From: Zoogloea dura
Lineage (GTDB): Bacteria; Pseudomonadota; Gammaproteobacteria; Burkholderiales; Rhodocyclaceae
Direction of reading: 5' to 3'
Length of the DNA stretch: 64,000 bases
Assembly: GCF_012927165.1 (NCBI RefSeq)
Contig: NZ_JABBGA010000001.1
Location: 434,001 to 498,000 of the forward strand
Shown: piece after piece, positions 45,010 to 55,934 of the stretch
How positions within the stretch are numbered: position 1 is the stretch's first letter
Layout: each line of letters opens with the position of its first letter
Notes under the pieces: generated by a model
Databases searched by the model: none
Seen by the model: only the letters and a program-made list of their open reading frames with translations
Told to the model about the DNA's origin: nothing
Made by a program: the position numbers and the translations under genes

Positions 45010-45103
45010 GAGTAGCGATCCCTTGTTCGATTGGCGTCCCCCTCCCTTGAGTCGGACCTCTGCACGACTTACGGCCGAACGGCAGAATAATTCACTTTAT
45101 TTT

Positions 45104-45119
45104 TGTGATGTAAATCACA
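45104..45119. promoter_or_regulatory. Crp/Fnr-family binding site upstream of the chemoreceptor
   Basis: TGTGATGTAAATCACA is a perfect dyad matching the CRP half-sites TGTGA-N6-TCACA, 95 bases upstream of the MCP start. Its core TGATGTAAATCA recurs exactly upstream of the che operon at 62422-62435. The factor could be a Vfr/CRP or FNR-type protein. Confidence 0.65.
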
Positions 45120-45413
45120 GATCACACTCACCCGCCCCACCACCCATGGCGTCCTGCGCCCGGCCTCGAAGGGGATCCCCGATGGACAGGCGGCGAGCCC
45201 CCACCTGCCGCAAGGGAGGTCGTTTCAGCCCCCGGCATTTCCCCGAAAAATCAAGGCACTGGGCCACTCCGATCAAGATTTCCCTTGATTTTCAATGACA
45301 GGAACACTACTAAATGTAGTAGAAAAAAAAGTTTATCCGCACTATTGATTTTTTTAAGTATTTGTTTTTAAACATTTAAAAAATTTGGTCTAATTTCTCC
45401 TTCGGGGTAAGCT
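45120..45413 (+). promoter_or_regulatory. AT-rich leader of nrdJ with two dyads
   Basis: The 404-base gap 45010-45413 has no convincing gene. Its right half is AT-rich. It holds perfect 10-base arms AAAATCAAGG (45247-45256) and CCTTGATTTT (45283-45292), an inner ATCAAG that could pair alternatively with the right arm, and a dyad CTACTA-AATG-TAGTAG (45307-45322) followed by A8. These lie 90-170 bases upstream of nrdJ and may be its control elements. I find no cobalamin-riboswitch core and no clear NrdR box pair. Confidence 0.4.
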
Positions 45414-48350
45414 ATGCGCCGAATTAAATCGCTTCCAATCACTCATCCAAGAGGCCCGCAACGCGCCATGACCGCCACGACGAAACCCGCAAAAGTCCAG
45501 CCCGCCACCGCCGCCAATCTCGAACCGCAGGAGATCTCCGGCGAGGTTCTGCTCGAGAAATACGCCAAGGGCAACGAGCAGACCATTGCCGATGTTCGTC
45601 TGCGCGTGGCGCGTGCCCTGGCGGCCATGGAGTCGGAAGAAAAGCGCCTGTTCTGGGAAACCAAGTTCCTTGAGGCGCAGGAGCGCGGCTTCGTGCCCGC
45701 CGGCCGCATCAACTCTGCCGCCGGCACCAACCTGGCAGCCACCCTGATCAACTGTTTCGTGCAGCCGGTCGGTGATTCCATCACCGAATCCGTGGACGGC
45801 CGCTGCGGCATCTACACCGCCCTCGCCCAATCCGCCGAAACCATGCGCCGCGGTGGCGGCGTGGGCTACGACTTCTCCTCTATCCGCCCCAAGGGCGCGA
45901 TGGTGCGCGGCACCCAGTCCAACGCCTCGGGCCCGGTGTCCTACATGCGCGTGTTCGACCGCTCCTGCGAGACCGTCGAGTCCGCCGGCTCCCGCCGTGG
46001 TGCCCAGATGGGCGTACTGCGCTGCGATCACCCGGACATCGAGGAGTTCATCCACGCCAAGGACCACGGCGACCTGACCAATTTCAACGTCTCCATCGCA
46101 GTGACCGACCTGTTCATGCAGGCCGTCGAAGCCGACGGCGACGTGGAGCTCGCCCACAAGGCAGAGCCCTCCGCCGACATCAAGGCGGCCGGCGGCTACC
46201 AGCGCGATGACGGCCTGTGGGTGTACCGCAAGGTGCGTGCCCGCGAGCTGTGGGACCAGGTCATGCGTTCCACCTACGATCACGCGGAGCCGGGCATCCT
46301 GTTCCTCGATCGCATGAACAAGGACAACAACCTCTACTACTGCGAGACCATCGAGGCCACCAACCCCTGCGCCGAACAGCCCCTGCCGTCCTACGGCTGC
46401 TGCTGCCTGGGCTCGATCAACCTGACCCTCTACGTCAAGGACGCCTTCAGCGACAAGGCCTCCTTCGACTTCGCCTCCTTCGGCAAGACCGTCGAAACCT
46501 CCATCCGCATGCTGGACAACGTGCTCGAGGCCACCCACTGGCCCCTGGAGCAACAGCACGCCGAAGCCCAGTCCAAGCGTCGCGTCGGCCTCGGCTTCAC
46601 CGGCCTCGGCAATGCCCTGGCCATGCTGCGCCTGCGCTACGACACGGACGCCGCCCTGGCCATGGCCACGAAGATCTCCGAGTACATGCGCGACCAGGCC
46701 TACCTGGCCTCCGTCGAACTGGCCAAGGAGCGCGGTGCCTTCCCGCTGTTCAATGCCGACCTCTACCTGTCCGGCGGCAACTTCGCCTCGCGCCTGCCGG
46801 CCGAGGTCAAGGACAAGATCCGCAAGCACGGCCTGCGCAACTCCCACCTGCTGTCCATCGCCCCCACCGGCACGATCAGCCTGGCCTTCGCCGACAACGC
46901 CTCCAACGGCATCGAGCCGCCGTTCTCCTACACCTACACCCGCAAGAAGCGTGTGGCCGACGGCACCTTCAAGGAGCACGCCGTCGAGGACTACGCATGG
47001 CGCCTGTACAAGCACATGGGTGGTGACGTCACCAAGCTGCCCGAGTACTTCGTGACGGCCCTCGAGATCTCCGCCAAGGCCCACAAGGACATGGTCGCGG
47101 CAGTGGCACCCTACGTGGACACCTCCATCTCCAAGACGGTGAACGTGCCCGAGGACTACCCCTACACCGAGTTCGAGAACCTCTACCTGGACGCCTGGAA
47201 GTCCGGCCTCAAGGGCCTGGCCACCTACCGCCCGAACAGCGTCCTCGGCTCTGTGCTGTCGGTCAGCCCCAGCTCCGAGCAGAAGCAGCCGCAGGACGTG
47301 GAGATGTCTGACGACACCAACCGCCGCCTGTCCATCAAGAGCCTGCCGGCCCCGGTGCTGTCCTCCCTGCGCTGGCCCGGCCGCCCGGATCTGCCGGACG
47401 GCAACGCCGCCTGGACTTACATGCTCAACACGCCGCAGGGCAACTTCGCCCTCTTCGTGGGCCACATGGACCCGGTCGAGGACAGCCCCGCCCGTGGCGC
47501 CTTCCCCTTCGAGGTGTGGGTCAACGGCGCCGACCAGCCCCGCGGCCTGGGTGCCGTGGCCAAGACCCTGTCCATGGACATGCGCGCCAACGACCGTGGC
47601 TGGCTCAAGCTCAAGCTCGAGACCCTGGCCAAGACGGTCGGCGAAAAGTCCTTCGAACTGCGCTTCCCGCCCCATGGCGAGCAGAAGCTGATGCCTGGCG
47701 TAGTGTCTGCCTTCGCCCAGGTGGTGCGCTACCGCTGCGAAAGGCTGGAAGCCCTCGAGGGTGACCTGCCGACCCCGGTGCTCGACAGCGTGTTCAGCCT
47801 GCAGGAGCCCAAGACCGGCACCGATGGCACCCTGTCCTGGACGGTGGACATCCAGAACCCGGCCACCGGCGAAGACTTCGTGCTGGGCCTCAAAGAGATC
47901 ACCCTGCCAGACGGCGTGACCCGCCCCTACTCCATGTGGCTGTCGGGCAACTACCCGCGCGCCCTGGACGGCCTGTCGCGCATCCTGTCCCTTGACATGC
48001 GCGTCATGGACCCGGCCTGGATCGGCATGAAGCTGCGCAAGCTGATCGACTACCCGGAACCCCTCGGCGACTTCATGGCCTTCGTGCCGGGCACCCGCCG
48101 CCAGCAAAACTGGCCGTCCACCGTGGCCTACCTGGCTGCGCTGATCATCCACCGCTACGCCATGCTGGGCGTGCTCGACGAAGCCGGCTACCCGACCCGC
48201 GAGATGGGCATCCTCGAGTCGCCCCGTGACACCAACGAGCCCAAGCTGATGCAGGGTTCCCTTTGCAACGAGTGCGGCAACTACTCGGTGATCCGCAAGG
48301 ACGGCTGCGACTTCTGCACCGCCTGCGGCGCCGTCGGCACCTGCGGCTGA
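45414..48350 (+). CDS. nrdJ: Adenosylcobalamin-dependent ribonucleotide reductase (class II)
   Basis: A 978-residue single-chain reductase making dNTP precursors without oxygen. The catalytic N-x-C-x-E is N317-P-C319-A-E321 (NPCAEQ), with CFVQ (C114) and C-terminal radical-chemistry loops such as APTGTIS. A C-terminal extension ends in a cysteine-rich finger (CNEC...CDFC..C...C) that re-reduces the active site. An ATG at 45469 would give a 959-residue form and fits conservation better; GGGGTAA before 45414 favours the longer form. It allows DNA synthesis at low oxygen, given B12. Confidence 0.95.
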   Translation: MRRIKSLPITHPRGPQRAMTATTKPAKVQPATAANLEPQEISGEVLLEKYAKGNEQTIADVRLRVARALAAMESEEKRLFWETKFLEAQERGFVPAGRINSAAGTNLAATLINCFVQPVGDSITESVDGRCGIYTALAQSAETMRRGGGVGYDFSSIRPKGAMVRGTQSNASGPVSYMRVFDRSCETVESAGSRRGAQMGVLRCDHPDIEEFIHAKDHGDLTNFNVSIAVTDLFMQAVEADGDVELAHKAEPSADIKAAGGYQRDDGLWVYRKVRARELWDQVMRSTYDHAEPGILFLDRMNKDNNLYYCETIEATNPCAEQPLPSYGCCCLGSINLTLYVKDAFSDKASFDFASFGKTVETSIRMLDNVLEATHWPLEQQHAEAQSKRRVGLGFTGLGNALAMLRLRYDTDAALAMATKISEYMRDQAYLASVELAKERGAFPLFNADLYLSGGNFASRLPAEVKDKIRKHGLRNSHLLSIAPTGTISLAFADNASNGIEPPFSYTYTRKKRVADGTFKEHAVEDYAWRLYKHMGGDVTKLPEYFVTALEISAKAHKDMVAAVAPYVDTSISKTVNVPEDYPYTEFENLYLDAWKSGLKGLATYRPNSVLGSVLSVSPSSEQKQPQDVEMSDDTNRRLSIKSLPAPVLSSLRWPGRPDLPDGNAAWTYMLNTPQGNFALFVGHMDPVEDSPARGAFPFEVWVNGADQPRGLGAVAKTLSMDMRANDRGWLKLKLETLAKTVGEKSFELRFPPHGEQKLMPGVVSAFAQVVRYRCERLEALEGDLPTPVLDSVFSLQEPKTGTDGTLSWTVDIQNPATGEDFVLGLKEITLPDGVTRPYSMWLSGNYPRALDGLSRILSLDMRVMDPAWIGMKLRKLIDYPEPLGDFMAFVPGTRRQQNWPSTVAYLAALIIHRYAMLGVLDEAGYPTREMGILESPRDTNEPKLMQGSLCNECGNYSVIRKDGCDFCTACGAVGTCG

Positions 48351-48375
48351 CGGACACACCAAGGCGCGGCACCTG

Positions 48376-48406
48376 AGGCCCACCCCGCAAGGAGGTGGGC
48401 TTTTTT
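48376..48406 (+). terminator. Intrinsic terminator of nrdJ
   Basis: Stem GCCCACC (48378-48384) / GGTGGGC (48394-48400) followed immediately by TTTTTT (48401-48406), 26 bases after the nrdJ stop. This is a classic factor-independent terminator. Confidence 0.9.
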
Positions 48407-48530
48407 CTGCGCAGGACGATGACGAAGTGCAGCCTGGTTCTCACATGGACTTACGTAAACATATTGTTATATCGTCCTGTCTGGACACAGCGGCACTCAC
48501 TCCATGCCATCCACCACAGGAGAACGACAA

Positions 48531-49565
48531 TTGAAAGCCGTATTCATCACCGGTCACGGTGGCAATGAAGTGGTCGAGGTCGGCGAGCGTGAGCGTCCGG
48601 TGCGCCGTCCGGGCGAGGTGCTGATCCGCCTGCATGCGGCCACCCTCAACCAGGTCGACCTGTACATGCGCAACAGCGGTGCAGGCATCACCCACAGTCT
48701 GCCCCAGATCATGGGCCTGGATGGCGCCGGCGTGATCGAGGAGGTCGACGTGGACGAAGCCCTGCTCAAGCCGGGCCAGCGGGTCGTCCTGCATCCTGGC
48801 CTGAACTGCGGCCGCTGCGAGTTCTGCCTGCGTGGTGAAGGAGTGCTGTGCACCAGGATGCAGTTCCTCGGAGAACACCGGGACGGCAGCTTCGCTGAGT
48901 GGGTCAGCCTGCCCGCCCGCAACGTGTTTCCCATGCCGGTACACCTGGACTTCGTCGAAGCCGCAGCCCTGGGGGTCAATCACCTCACCGCCTGGCGCAT
49001 GCTGTTCACCAAGGCCCGGGTGAAGCCCTGGGAGACCGTGCTGGTCTTCGGCATAGGGGGCGGCGTATCGCTGGCCGCACTGCAACTGGCCAAGGCCACC
49101 GGGGCCCGGGTCATCGTCACCTCCCGCGAGGACGCCAAGCTCGAACGCGCCGTGGCGATGGGCGCCGATCACGGAGTCAACAGCCGGACCGAAGACATCG
49201 CCAAGGCGGTGCTGGCCTTCACCGGTGGCCGCGGCGTTGACGTCGTCATCGAGAACGTCGGTGAAGCCGTCTGGCCGGCAGCCATGAGGTCCCTGGTACG
49301 CGGCGGCCGACTGGTTACCTGCGGCGCCACCAGCGGCGACCAGCCTCCGGCTGATCTGCGTCGAATCTTCATCAGGCAGTTGCAGATTCTCGGGTCCACC
49401 CACGGGGACTTCTCCGAGTTCAACGACATGCTGGCCTTCATCGAACAACAGGGCATCGTGCCGGTGATCGACAGCCGCTTCACCATCATGGGCATCCACG
49501 AGGCCCTGAGCAGGCTGGAGTCGGGATTACAGTTCGGCAAGATCGGACTGACGCTGAAACAATGA
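48531..49565 (+). CDS. Medium-chain zinc-type alcohol dehydrogenase/quinone reductase
   Basis: A 344-residue MDR-family oxidoreductase. The structural-zinc cysteine loop is CGRCEFCLRGEGVLC; the NAD(P) motif is FGIGGGVSLAALQLA. The usual catalytic Cys near residue 38 is replaced (LNQVDLYMRNSG), as in crotonyl-CoA/quinone-reductase-like members, so it may lack the catalytic zinc. A TTG start at 48531 with AGGAG 9 bases upstream is preferred, giving the standard MKAVFITGHG start. An ATG at 48504 would add nine non-conserved residues. It overlaps the hydrolase gene by 4 bases. Confidence 0.85.
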   Translation: MKAVFITGHGGNEVVEVGERERPVRRPGEVLIRLHAATLNQVDLYMRNSGAGITHSLPQIMGLDGAGVIEEVDVDEALLKPGQRVVLHPGLNCGRCEFCLRGEGVLCTRMQFLGEHRDGSFAEWVSLPARNVFPMPVHLDFVEAAALGVNHLTAWRMLFTKARVKPWETVLVFGIGGGVSLAALQLAKATGARVIVTSREDAKLERAVAMGADHGVNSRTEDIAKAVLAFTGGRGVDVVIENVGEAVWPAAMRSLVRGGRLVTCGATSGDQPPADLRRIFIRQLQILGSTHGDFSEFNDMLAFIEQQGIVPVIDSRFTIMGIHEALSRLESGLQFGKIGLTLKQ

Positions 49566-50524
49566 AGACTACCGCTTCGCGGGCCGCGGCCCGCCGGGGA
49601 GCCGCTTTTCAACGAATGGTGCTGGCCCTGCTGCTCGCCGTCAGTGCACAGGCTGCAGGGGCCGGCCCGCTCCGCGATCGCCTTCGCGAAATACGAGCCG
49701 AGCGTCAGGCCTCAGCTGCACCAGGCGAGGCAAACCTGCCGTCCGGAGCACAGCATCTGGGCAACATCGCCTACGGCTCCCACCCGGCACAACGTTTCGA
49801 TGTCTATCTACCGGCCCGGACAGAGGCCGCCCCGGTCATCTTCGTGGTGCATGGCGGCGCCTGGAAATGGGGCGACAAGGAGATGGGGCGCGTCGTTGAC
49901 GCCAAGGTCGCCCGCTGGGTGAGCCGCGGCTTCATCCTGGTGTCCACCAACTACCGGATGCTTCCGGATGCCGCACCCGACGCGCAGTTGCAGGACGTGG
50001 CCCGGGCGCTGGCGGTGGCTCAGGACAAGGCGCCCTCCTGGGGCGGCGACCCGCAGCGCTTCGTGCTGATGGGCCACTCGGCCGGCGCTCACCTGGTCGC
50101 CCTGCTCGGTGCAGCCCCGCGCTACACCGGTGAGCCCGGACTGCGCCCGGTGATAGGCACCGTCGCCCTCGACAGCGCGGCCATGGACGTGACGGCCATC
50201 ATGAACCATCGCCACCTCCCGCTCTACGATGCCCCCTTCGGAAAGGATCCCGTGTACTGGCAGGCCATGTCGCCCATCCAGGCGCTCGCCCCAGGCGCCG
50301 CCCCCCTGCTGTCGGTCTGCTCGACCCGCCGCGACGACTCCTGCCTGCAGGCCGACCTGTTCGCTGCAAGAGCCGGCCAGCTTGGCGTCCGCGCCGAGGT
50401 GCTGCGCGAGGACCTATCCCACGGCGACATCAATGCACAACTCGGTCAGCCGGGCGCCTATACCAGTGCAGTCGAACGCTTTCTCGGCAGTCTGGACAAC
50501 GGGATCGCACGCAGGCTCCAGTGA
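49562..50524 (+). CDS. Exported alpha/beta hydrolase (esterase/lipase-like)
   Basis: A 320-residue protein with a signal peptide (hydrophobic VLALLLAVSAQAAGAG near 20-35). It has the HGGAWKWG oxyanion motif, nucleophile elbow GHSAGA and a His in LSHGDIN, the hormone-sensitive-lipase-like arrangement. The start overlaps the dehydrogenase stop by ATGA, so the two are one transcription unit. A periplasmic esterase on small esters is likely; the link to the dehydrogenase is unknown. Confidence 0.82.
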   Translation: MKTTASRAAARRGAAFQRMVLALLLAVSAQAAGAGPLRDRLREIRAERQASAAPGEANLPSGAQHLGNIAYGSHPAQRFDVYLPARTEAAPVIFVVHGGAWKWGDKEMGRVVDAKVARWVSRGFILVSTNYRMLPDAAPDAQLQDVARALAVAQDKAPSWGGDPQRFVLMGHSAGAHLVALLGAAPRYTGEPGLRPVIGTVALDSAAMDVTAIMNHRHLPLYDAPFGKDPVYWQAMSPIQALAPGAAPLLSVCSTRRDDSCLQADLFAARAGQLGVRAEVLREDLSHGDINAQLGQPGAYTSAVERFLGSLDNGIARRLQ

Positions 50525-50530
50525 TCCACA

Positions 50531-50773
50531 TTGTGTTTTTGCCTTCAGAGACGCCCCTGCCTACCCCATGTCCCCCTGTACCGCCTTACCCTGCTCACAG
50601 CCCTAGCCTGCTCCTGCGCCGCCTCCCACGCCGCCTTCAAGGACGAGGACTTCAGTGGCATCTACGACTGCACAGGCCAGGACAGCCAGGAAGGCCCCTG
50701 CCGGCAGCCGGCAGGGTCAGGCCCGTCGGCTGCCCCGACCAAGAATGGCGCCCGGGATGTCCCTGAGAGGTAG
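50531..50773 (+). pseudogene. Remnant of a small secreted protein cut by the che cluster
   Basis: The frame at 50579-50695 encodes a signal-peptide-like LTLLTALACSCAASHA followed by AFKDEDFSGIYDCTGQDSQEG, the start of a small exported protein. It then runs into non-conserved residues and the 3' end of cheB on the other strand. No ATG lies in frame at a sensible place (only a TTG at 50531). It looks like the truncated 5' end of a gene, left where the che cluster begins. Confidence 0.4.
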
Positions 50774-51787
50774 CACCCGATCCACTCCGCCCATTTTCAC
50801 CGCCTCCTTGGGCATGCCGTAAACCACGCAACTCGCTTCGTCCTGAGCCAGGGTCCAGGCTCCTGCATCATGCATCTCCTTCAGACCGCGGGCGCCGTCA
50901 TCCCCCATGCCGGTCATGATGATGCCCACGGCGTTCTTTCCGGCAAAACGGGCAGCAGAGCGGAACAGGACATCCACCGAAGGACGGTGCCTGCTCACGG
51001 GCGGGCCATCGACGACATCCACCATGTACTGGGCGCCGCTGCGCTTGAGCAGCATGTGCTTGCCCCCTGGGGCGATCAGAACCCGGCCGGGCATCACCCG
51101 GTCGCCATGCCGCGCCTCGCGCACCGAGACCTCGCACAGGGAGTCCAGACGCTGGGCAAAGGCCCCGGTGAACTTCTCGGGCATGTGCTGCACCACGACG
51201 ATCCCCGGGCACAGCCTGGGCAGGGCACGCAGGATGGCCTCCAGGGCCTGGGTGCCGCCCGTCGAGGTGCCGATGGCCACCACCATCTCGGTGGTCAATG
51301 CCATGGCACCGCCGGCGGGCAGCATCGCGTCCGCAGTCAGTCGCGGCGGTGGCGTGATCACCGGTGCTACTGCAAGACGGCGCACATTCGCCCGCGCCGC
51401 GGCCTTCACTGCAGTGACGAGATCGTCGGAGCTGTCGAGCAAGAACTGACGGAGCCCCATCCTGGGTTTTGCCACCACCGTCACCGCTCCGGCGGCCAGC
51501 GCCTGCAAAGCGGTCTCCGAGCCCTGTTCGGTGAGGGTCGAACAGATCACCACCGGAGTGGGTCGCTCCGCCATGATCTTGCGGAGAAAGGTGATGCCGT
51601 CCATGCGTGGCATCTCTACATCGAGAACAATCACATCCGGCCAGCGGACTTTCATCTTTTCCAGCGCGAAGACCGGATCCACAGCGGCACCGATCACCTC
51701 GATGGCATGATCTTCATCGAGGGCCGCGGAGAGCACCTGGCGGACCACCGCCGAGTCATCGACGATCATGACCTTGATGGCTGACAT
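50717..51787 (-). CDS. cheB: Chemotaxis response-regulator methylesterase
   Basis: A 356-residue two-domain protein. The receiver (1-120) has the phospho-acceptor D56 in [11 protein letters not shown]. The methylesterase/deamidase domain (about 165-350) has S175 (GTSTGG), H201 (VVQHMPEKF) and Asp in [10 protein letters not shown]. It removes methyl groups from receptor glutamates when phosphorylated by CheA. GAAGGAG precedes the ATG at 51787. It is the last gene of the che operon, 14 bases after cheD. Confidence 0.95.
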   Translation of the reverse strand: MSAIKVMIVDDSAVVRQVLSAALDEDHAIEVIGAAVDPVFALEKMKVRWPDVIVLDVEMPRMDGITFLRKIMAERPTPVVICSTLTEQGSETALQALAAGAVTVVAKPRMGLRQFLLDSSDDLVTAVKAAARANVRRLAVAPVITPPPRLTADAMLPAGGAMALTTEMVVAIGTSTGGTQALEAILRALPRLCPGIVVVQHMPEKFTGAFAQRLDSLCEVSVREARHGDRVMPGRVLIAPGGKHMLLKRSGAQYMVDVVDGPPVSRHRPSVDVLFRSAARFAGKNAVGIIMTGMGDDGARGLKEMHDAGAWTLAQDEASCVVYGMPKEAVKMGGVDRVLPLRDIPGAILGRGSRRA

Positions 51788-51801
51788 TGAGACTCCTTCT
51801 T

Positions 51802-52305
51802 TCAACGGCACGCCGTCACCCCGTCCTGGGGTCCGGTATGTTCAAGGGTGACCCGTCCGCTCCAGACATCAAACAGGAGGTGACGGTGACCGATACCCTC
51901 AACGTGGGCACCAATGCAGTTCAGACAGTGCTGCCTCATCAGGGCCCTCGCTGCGGCAACGTTCTGCGGGCCGATCGGGGCACGATTGCAACTCATGCCG
52001 GGGAACATGTTTCCACCCCCGAACATCCTCACCCGATACTCTGCAGGCAGGGTGTGCGCCGCACGGATCTCCTGCAGCATCAGGCAGAAGGCCTCGTCGC
52101 CATAGCGCCCGTCCAGCGGAGCAGGAGCAGGACGGCTGCGAGTGGGCAGGACGTAGTGGCACATGCCTCCAAGCAGCTTGAGGGGATGCCAGAACACCAC
52201 CGCCACGCATGAGCCGAGAACGGTACGTAGACGGGTATGCCGATCCCCGAAATACAGTTCTCCGGGCCGCAGGAAGATTTCGACCACGTCATCGGGTCGG
52301 CGCAC
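51802..52305 (-). CDS. cheD: Chemoreceptor glutamine deamidase
   Basis: A 167-residue CheD with catalytic C33 (LGSCVAVVF) and H50 ([10 protein letters not shown]) and the GGGNMFPGM loop. It deamidates receptor glutamines and can be recruited by CheC/CheX-type phosphatases or bind receptors directly. It starts 3 bases after the cheR stop. No cheC or cheX gene is present in the operon. Confidence 0.93.
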   Translation of the reverse strand: MRRPDDVVEIFLRPGELYFGDRHTRLRTVLGSCVAVVFWHPLKLLGGMCHYVLPTRSRPAPAPLDGRYGDEAFCLMLQEIRAAHTLPAEYRVRMFGGGNMFPGMSCNRAPIGPQNVAAARALMRQHCLNCIGAHVEGIGHRHLLFDVWSGRVTLEHTGPQDGVTACR

Positions 52306-52308
52306 TCA

Positions 52309-53145
52309 TCAGGCCTCCGGTTTGCAGTAGACGGAAGGCCGCACCGCCTTCAGCGCATCGGACACGCCATTGAGGTTCTCCGAGTGGGACACCACGAAAT
52401 GCCCCCCCGGCCGCAACAGGGGCAGAATGCGTCGCACCACCTGCCGCTTGGTCTCGATATCGAAGTAGATCATCACGTTGCGCAGGAAGATCAGATCGAA
52501 GACACCGAGGTCGGGCAGACTGGCATTGAGATTCACCTGCCGGAACTCGATCCGCCCCCTCAATTCCGGCTTGATCATGAATGTGCCCTCCTGACTCCCG
52601 ACACCCTTGAGGCAGTACTTCCGGAGCAGCGGCCTGGGAATGCCTGCCGCATCCTCGATCGGATAGCGCCCCTGCCGCGCGGTGGCCAGCACCCTGGAGG
52701 ACAAGTCCGAGGCAACGATCCCCCAGGGCCGCCCGCCCAGGACTTCGGCCATCACCATGGCAAGCGTGTAGGGTTCCTCACCACTCGAGCACGCACCGCT
52801 CCACACCCTGACCGGCCCTTTCGACTTCAGGCCTGGCAGGATGCCGTCACGGAGAAAGTCGAAGTGCTTGGGCTCGCGGAAGAAATAGGTTTCGTTGGTG
52901 GTCAGCAGGTCGACCGCCGTCTGCATCTCCCCCCCATCGGCCTGAAGCCGGCGGAAATAGTCACCATAGCTGGACAGATTCAAGTGACGCAGGCGCTTGG
53001 CGAGGCGCCCCGCCACCAACTGTTTCTTGGCATCAGTCAGACTGATTCCGGCATGGCGATACATCAGATCCCGAAAGAGCCGGAATTCCCGTTCGTGAAG
53101 CGGGCCGCTTTCCCCGGCGACCCGGTCGACAGCAAGCGTCGTCAC
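52309..53145 (-). CDS. cheR: Chemoreceptor methyltransferase
   Basis: A 278-residue SAM-dependent methyltransferase: N-terminal helical domain (about 15-85), then the SAM-binding VRVWSGACSSGEEPYTLAM motif (split as VRVWSGACSSG and EEPYTLAM), and FDLIFLRNVMIYFD followed by LLRPGGHFVVSHSENL. It methylates receptor glutamates, opposing CheB. It starts 12 bases after the upstream receptor stop, within the che operon. Confidence 0.94.
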   Translation of the reverse strand: MTTLAVDRVAGESGPLHEREFRLFRDLMYRHAGISLTDAKKQLVAGRLAKRLRHLNLSSYGDYFRRLQADGGEMQTAVDLLTTNETYFFREPKHFDFLRDGILPGLKSKGPVRVWSGACSSGEEPYTLAMVMAEVLGGRPWGIVASDLSSRVLATARQGRYPIEDAAGIPRPLLRKYCLKGVGSQEGTFMIKPELRGRIEFRQVNLNASLPDLGVFDLIFLRNVMIYFDIETKRQVVRRILPLLRPGGHFVVSHSENLNGVSDALKAVRPSVYCKPEA

Positions 53146-53157
53146 GATGACGTTCCG

Positions 53158-55329
53158 TCAAGCCGCGAATTCGACATAGTCGGCCTCGAGCACGCGACTG
53201 CCATTGCTGGCAGCAGAGCGCATTCCCGCATCCCGCTTCACCGCAGGGCGCCTGCGGGCCGCCTCCCTTGCGGCAGAAGCCTGCCGCTCGTCCCCATTGA
53301 GCCGGAAATAGGCCATGGCACGGTTCAACAGCTCGGCCTGAGCGTTCATTTCCTCGGCTGTCGCCGCGAGCTCTTCGGAAGCCGAGGCATTCTGCTGGCT
53401 GGACTGGGACAACTGCCCCATGGCCAGGTTGATCTGGCTGATCCCTGAGCCTTGCTCTTCGGATGCGGAGCTGATTTCCTGAACGAGATCCGAGGTCTTG
53501 CTGATGCTCGGAATGATCACTTCGAGGAGCGCCCCCGCCCGCTCGGCCAGGGCAACGCTGCCTTTCGCGGTCTCGGATATCTCCTGGGCTGCAATCTGGC
53601 TGCGCTCGGCCAGTTTGCGGACCTCAGCTGCCACCACGGCGAAGCCCTTGCCGTGCTCACCGGCACGAGCCGCCTCGATGGCCGCATTGAGGGCCAGCAA
53701 ATTGGTCTGATAGGCGATGTCGTCCACGATGCCGATCTTGTCGGCGATGCTCTTCATGGCCTCCACCGTCGACCGGACCGCTGCGCCACCTTCCCGGGCC
53801 TCGGTGACCGCCTTGGAGGCCATGCCATCGGTCAGCCTGGCGTTGTCACTGTTCTGGCAGACCGAAGCCGACATCTGCTCGATGGACGCGGAGGTTTCCT
53901 CAATACTGGCCGCTTGCTCGCCGGCCCCCTGGGAGAGACTCTGGGCCGTCGCACTGACCTCCTCGGACGAGCTGCTGATTGCGTCGGATGTCACCCTCAC
54001 CTCGGCGATCACCCCGGCCAGTTTGCGCAGCGTACCGTTGAGCGCCTCTTTCAGCTCACCCAGCTGCCCACGGTACTCGCCCTTCACACTGCAGGTCAGA
54101 TCACCCTGCTCAAGGGCGGCTATCACCGTCATGACTTCGGCCAAGGGTCCGACGATGGCATCCAGGGTGCCATTCACCCCTTCCACGATGCGACGGAAGT
54201 CCCCCTGGTGCCGTGTCGCGTCGGCACGCGTATCGAGACAGCCCGCCGTGGCGGCCTGGGCCAGGGTAGCTGCGTCGGTGATCAAGGCCTTGATGTTGGC
54301 GCGGAGCTGCTCCACGTTGTCGTTGATGAAGCGCTTCTTGCCCGGGAATACCTCCAGCGGCGCGTCGAGATTGCCTTCTCCGAAGGCCCGGATGCAGGCC
54401 ATGGCCTTCTTCTTCACTGCGATGTGCCCGGCCACCATGCTGTTGACGCCCTGGGCAACCTCGGCAAACGCCCCCTGGAGGACGGACGTGTCAATCACCA
54501 CGTCAATATCGCCCCGGTCGTGCTCAAGGGACATGTGCTTCATTTCGTCCATCAGGCGCTGGAGTCCCAGGGTCATGCCCTTGAGAGCCGCCATCAGGCT
54601 GCTGGTGTCGCCGGGTTGGAGCGCGATGGGGGTGCTCAGGTCACCGGCCGCCACTCTCTTCGCCACCTCAACTGCCGCACCTGGCTCCCCACCCAGGAGG
54701 CGCATCAGCCCGCGAGTCGTGAAGAACCCCAGGCATCCCACACCGAGCACCACCAGCACAGCCGTCACCCCCAGAAAAAGGATCGCGCTGTCATGGATTC
54801 GCCGGGCCTCATCGGCAGACTGCCGGGCGAGCCCTTCAGCAAGCACCAGATGCTCTTCAAGCCGGGCCTTCAGCATGTCGCCCAGCGGCTGCGAGGCCTG
54901 GTAGGCCTCCTGCGCTTCAGTCCGGTGATGCGCGCGCTCAGCCTCAAGGAGCTCAACCATGCGTCGTTCGATCTCCCCGAAGAGTGCCCGCTCCTCCTCG
55001 AAGAGGCGGCGGCTACGCTCGTCGCTGGCGCTTGCCGCGCCTTTCTCAAGCCCGCTGCGCAGGCCCCTGGCAGCCTCACCCATCGACTTGGCGACTTCGG
55101 CAAAGCGCGAAGGCTGCTCTCCGGCGACCAGCTTTGCCATGGCCAGCTGGATCCTGCTGAACTGCTCGCGGTTGGTCACCACATCAAGCACACCGGGCAG
55201 ACTGCGTGCCCCGCTTTCATCCGTCACGGCCAGCAGACGGCTCATCTGACTTGTGCTGATCATGGCCAGTCCCAGCACGCCCAGCAGGGCGACCAATACC
55301 AGCAGGGTCATTCTTCGGGTTACGCTCAT
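53158..55329 (-). CDS. Chemoreceptor with multiple HAMP domains
   Basis: A 723-residue receptor: TM1 (about 8-26), periplasmic helical sensor (about 30-180, with a charged helical bundle), TM2 (182-204), then several HAMP-like units (about 205-420; for example [18 protein letters not shown] and GDLTCSVKG), and a signalling hairpin with tip [20 protein letters not shown]. The C-terminal linker ends in DYVEFAA, echoing the DYVQFEG tail of the other che-operon receptor. AAGGAGAG supports ATG at 55329. A GDVLKDILV-type ligand domain is not visible, so the ligand is unknown. Confidence 0.92.
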   Translation of the reverse strand: MSVTRRMTLLVLVALLGVLGLAMISTSQMSRLLAVTDESGARSLPGVLDVVTNREQFSRIQLAMAKLVAGEQPSRFAEVAKSMGEAARGLRSGLEKGAASASDERSRRLFEEERALFGEIERRMVELLEAERAHHRTEAQEAYQASQPLGDMLKARLEEHLVLAEGLARQSADEARRIHDSAILFLGVTAVLVVLGVGCLGFFTTRGLMRLLGGEPGAAVEVAKRVAAGDLSTPIALQPGDTSSLMAALKGMTLGLQRLMDEMKHMSLEHDRGDIDVVIDTSVLQGAFAEVAQGVNSMVAGHIAVKKKAMACIRAFGEGNLDAPLEVFPGKKRFINDNVEQLRANIKALITDAATLAQAATAGCLDTRADATRHQGDFRRIVEGVNGTLDAIVGPLAEVMTVIAALEQGDLTCSVKGEYRGQLGELKEALNGTLRKLAGVIAEVRVTSDAISSSSEEVSATAQSLSQGAGEQAASIEETSASIEQMSASVCQNSDNARLTDGMASKAVTEAREGGAAVRSTVEAMKSIADKIGIVDDIAYQTNLLALNAAIEAARAGEHGKGFAVVAAEVRKLAERSQIAAQEISETAKGSVALAERAGALLEVIIPSISKTSDLVQEISSASEEQGSGISQINLAMGQLSQSSQQNASASEELAATAEEMNAQAELLNRAMAYFRLNGDERQASAAREAARRRPAVKRDAGMRSAASNGSRVLEADYVEFAA

Positions 55330-55385
55330 GGTGATCTCTCCTTGGGCAGGGGCCGTAGCCACTGGGTGCTGACGGTGCAGCAGGT

Positions 55386-55931
55386 TCATGCGACAGGCGA
55401 CGGCGTATGCTGAGAGGGCACTGCCTGGGCCATCTCCGACAACAGGGACAACTCGTCCGTGGACAGCACCGCGTGCACATCGAGCAGGATCACGAAACGT
55501 CCTTCGATCTTGCCCATGCCGCGAATGAAGTCGGCACGGATACGCGCCCCGAATGCCGGAGGCGCCTCGATATCGGCCGGAGGGATCTCCAGGACTTCGC
55601 TCACGGTGTCGACCACGATCCCGACCACCTGGTGATCGTCGTCGTCATCCAGTTCGATGATCACGATGCAGGTACGCCGCGTTGCCTCCGTGGCGCGCCC
55701 GCCAAAGCGGGCCTTCAGGTCGATGACCGGCACCACCGAACCGCGCAGGTTGATCACGCCACGGATGCTCGCGGGCATCATCGGGATGCAGGTGACCTGG
55801 CCGTATTCGATGATTTCCTTCACGCTCAGGGTTTCCACCGCGAACATCTCGCCGCCTATGGTGAAGGTCAGGTACTGCCTGGGCTCCGTGAGCCCTGCGC
55901 CGCTTTCGGGCGCCTTGATCAGCTCGCCCAT
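55386..55931 (-). CDS. cheW: CheW coupling protein
   Basis: A 181-residue SH3-like coupling protein linking CheA to receptors: [44 protein letters not shown] and a C-terminal [14 protein letters not shown], shown here in parts ([27 protein letters not shown]). The acidic loop [12 protein letters not shown] is longer than usual. It starts 3 bases after the upstream receptor gene stop. Confidence 0.93.
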   Translation of the reverse strand: MGELIKAPESGAGLTEPRQYLTFTIGGEMFAVETLSVKEIIEYGQVTCIPMMPASIRGVINLRGSVVPVIDLKARFGGRATEATRRTCIVIIELDDDDDHQVVGIVVDTVSEVLEIPPADIEAPPAFGARIRADFIRGMGKIEGRFVILLDVHAVLSTDELSLLSEMAQAVPSQHTPSPVA

Positions 55932-55934
55932 GGC

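Noticed and set aside
45010-45110. Sigma-28 flagellar promoter before the chemoreceptor
   Set aside because: TAAAG and GCCG elements occur, but the spacing between them does not fit TAAAG-N11-14-GCCGATAA.
45120-45290. Cobalamin riboswitch upstream of nrdJ
   Set aside because: GAGCCCCCACCTGCC resembles part of the B12 box, but the GCTGCCCCCGCAACTG-type core is absent and the GGCCACT element lies on the wrong side of it.
45390-48383. Long minus-strand open frame opposite nrdJ
   Set aside because: It mirrors nrdJ codons and gives a Gly/Val/Ala-repetitive sequence with no motif; nrdJ is unmistakable.
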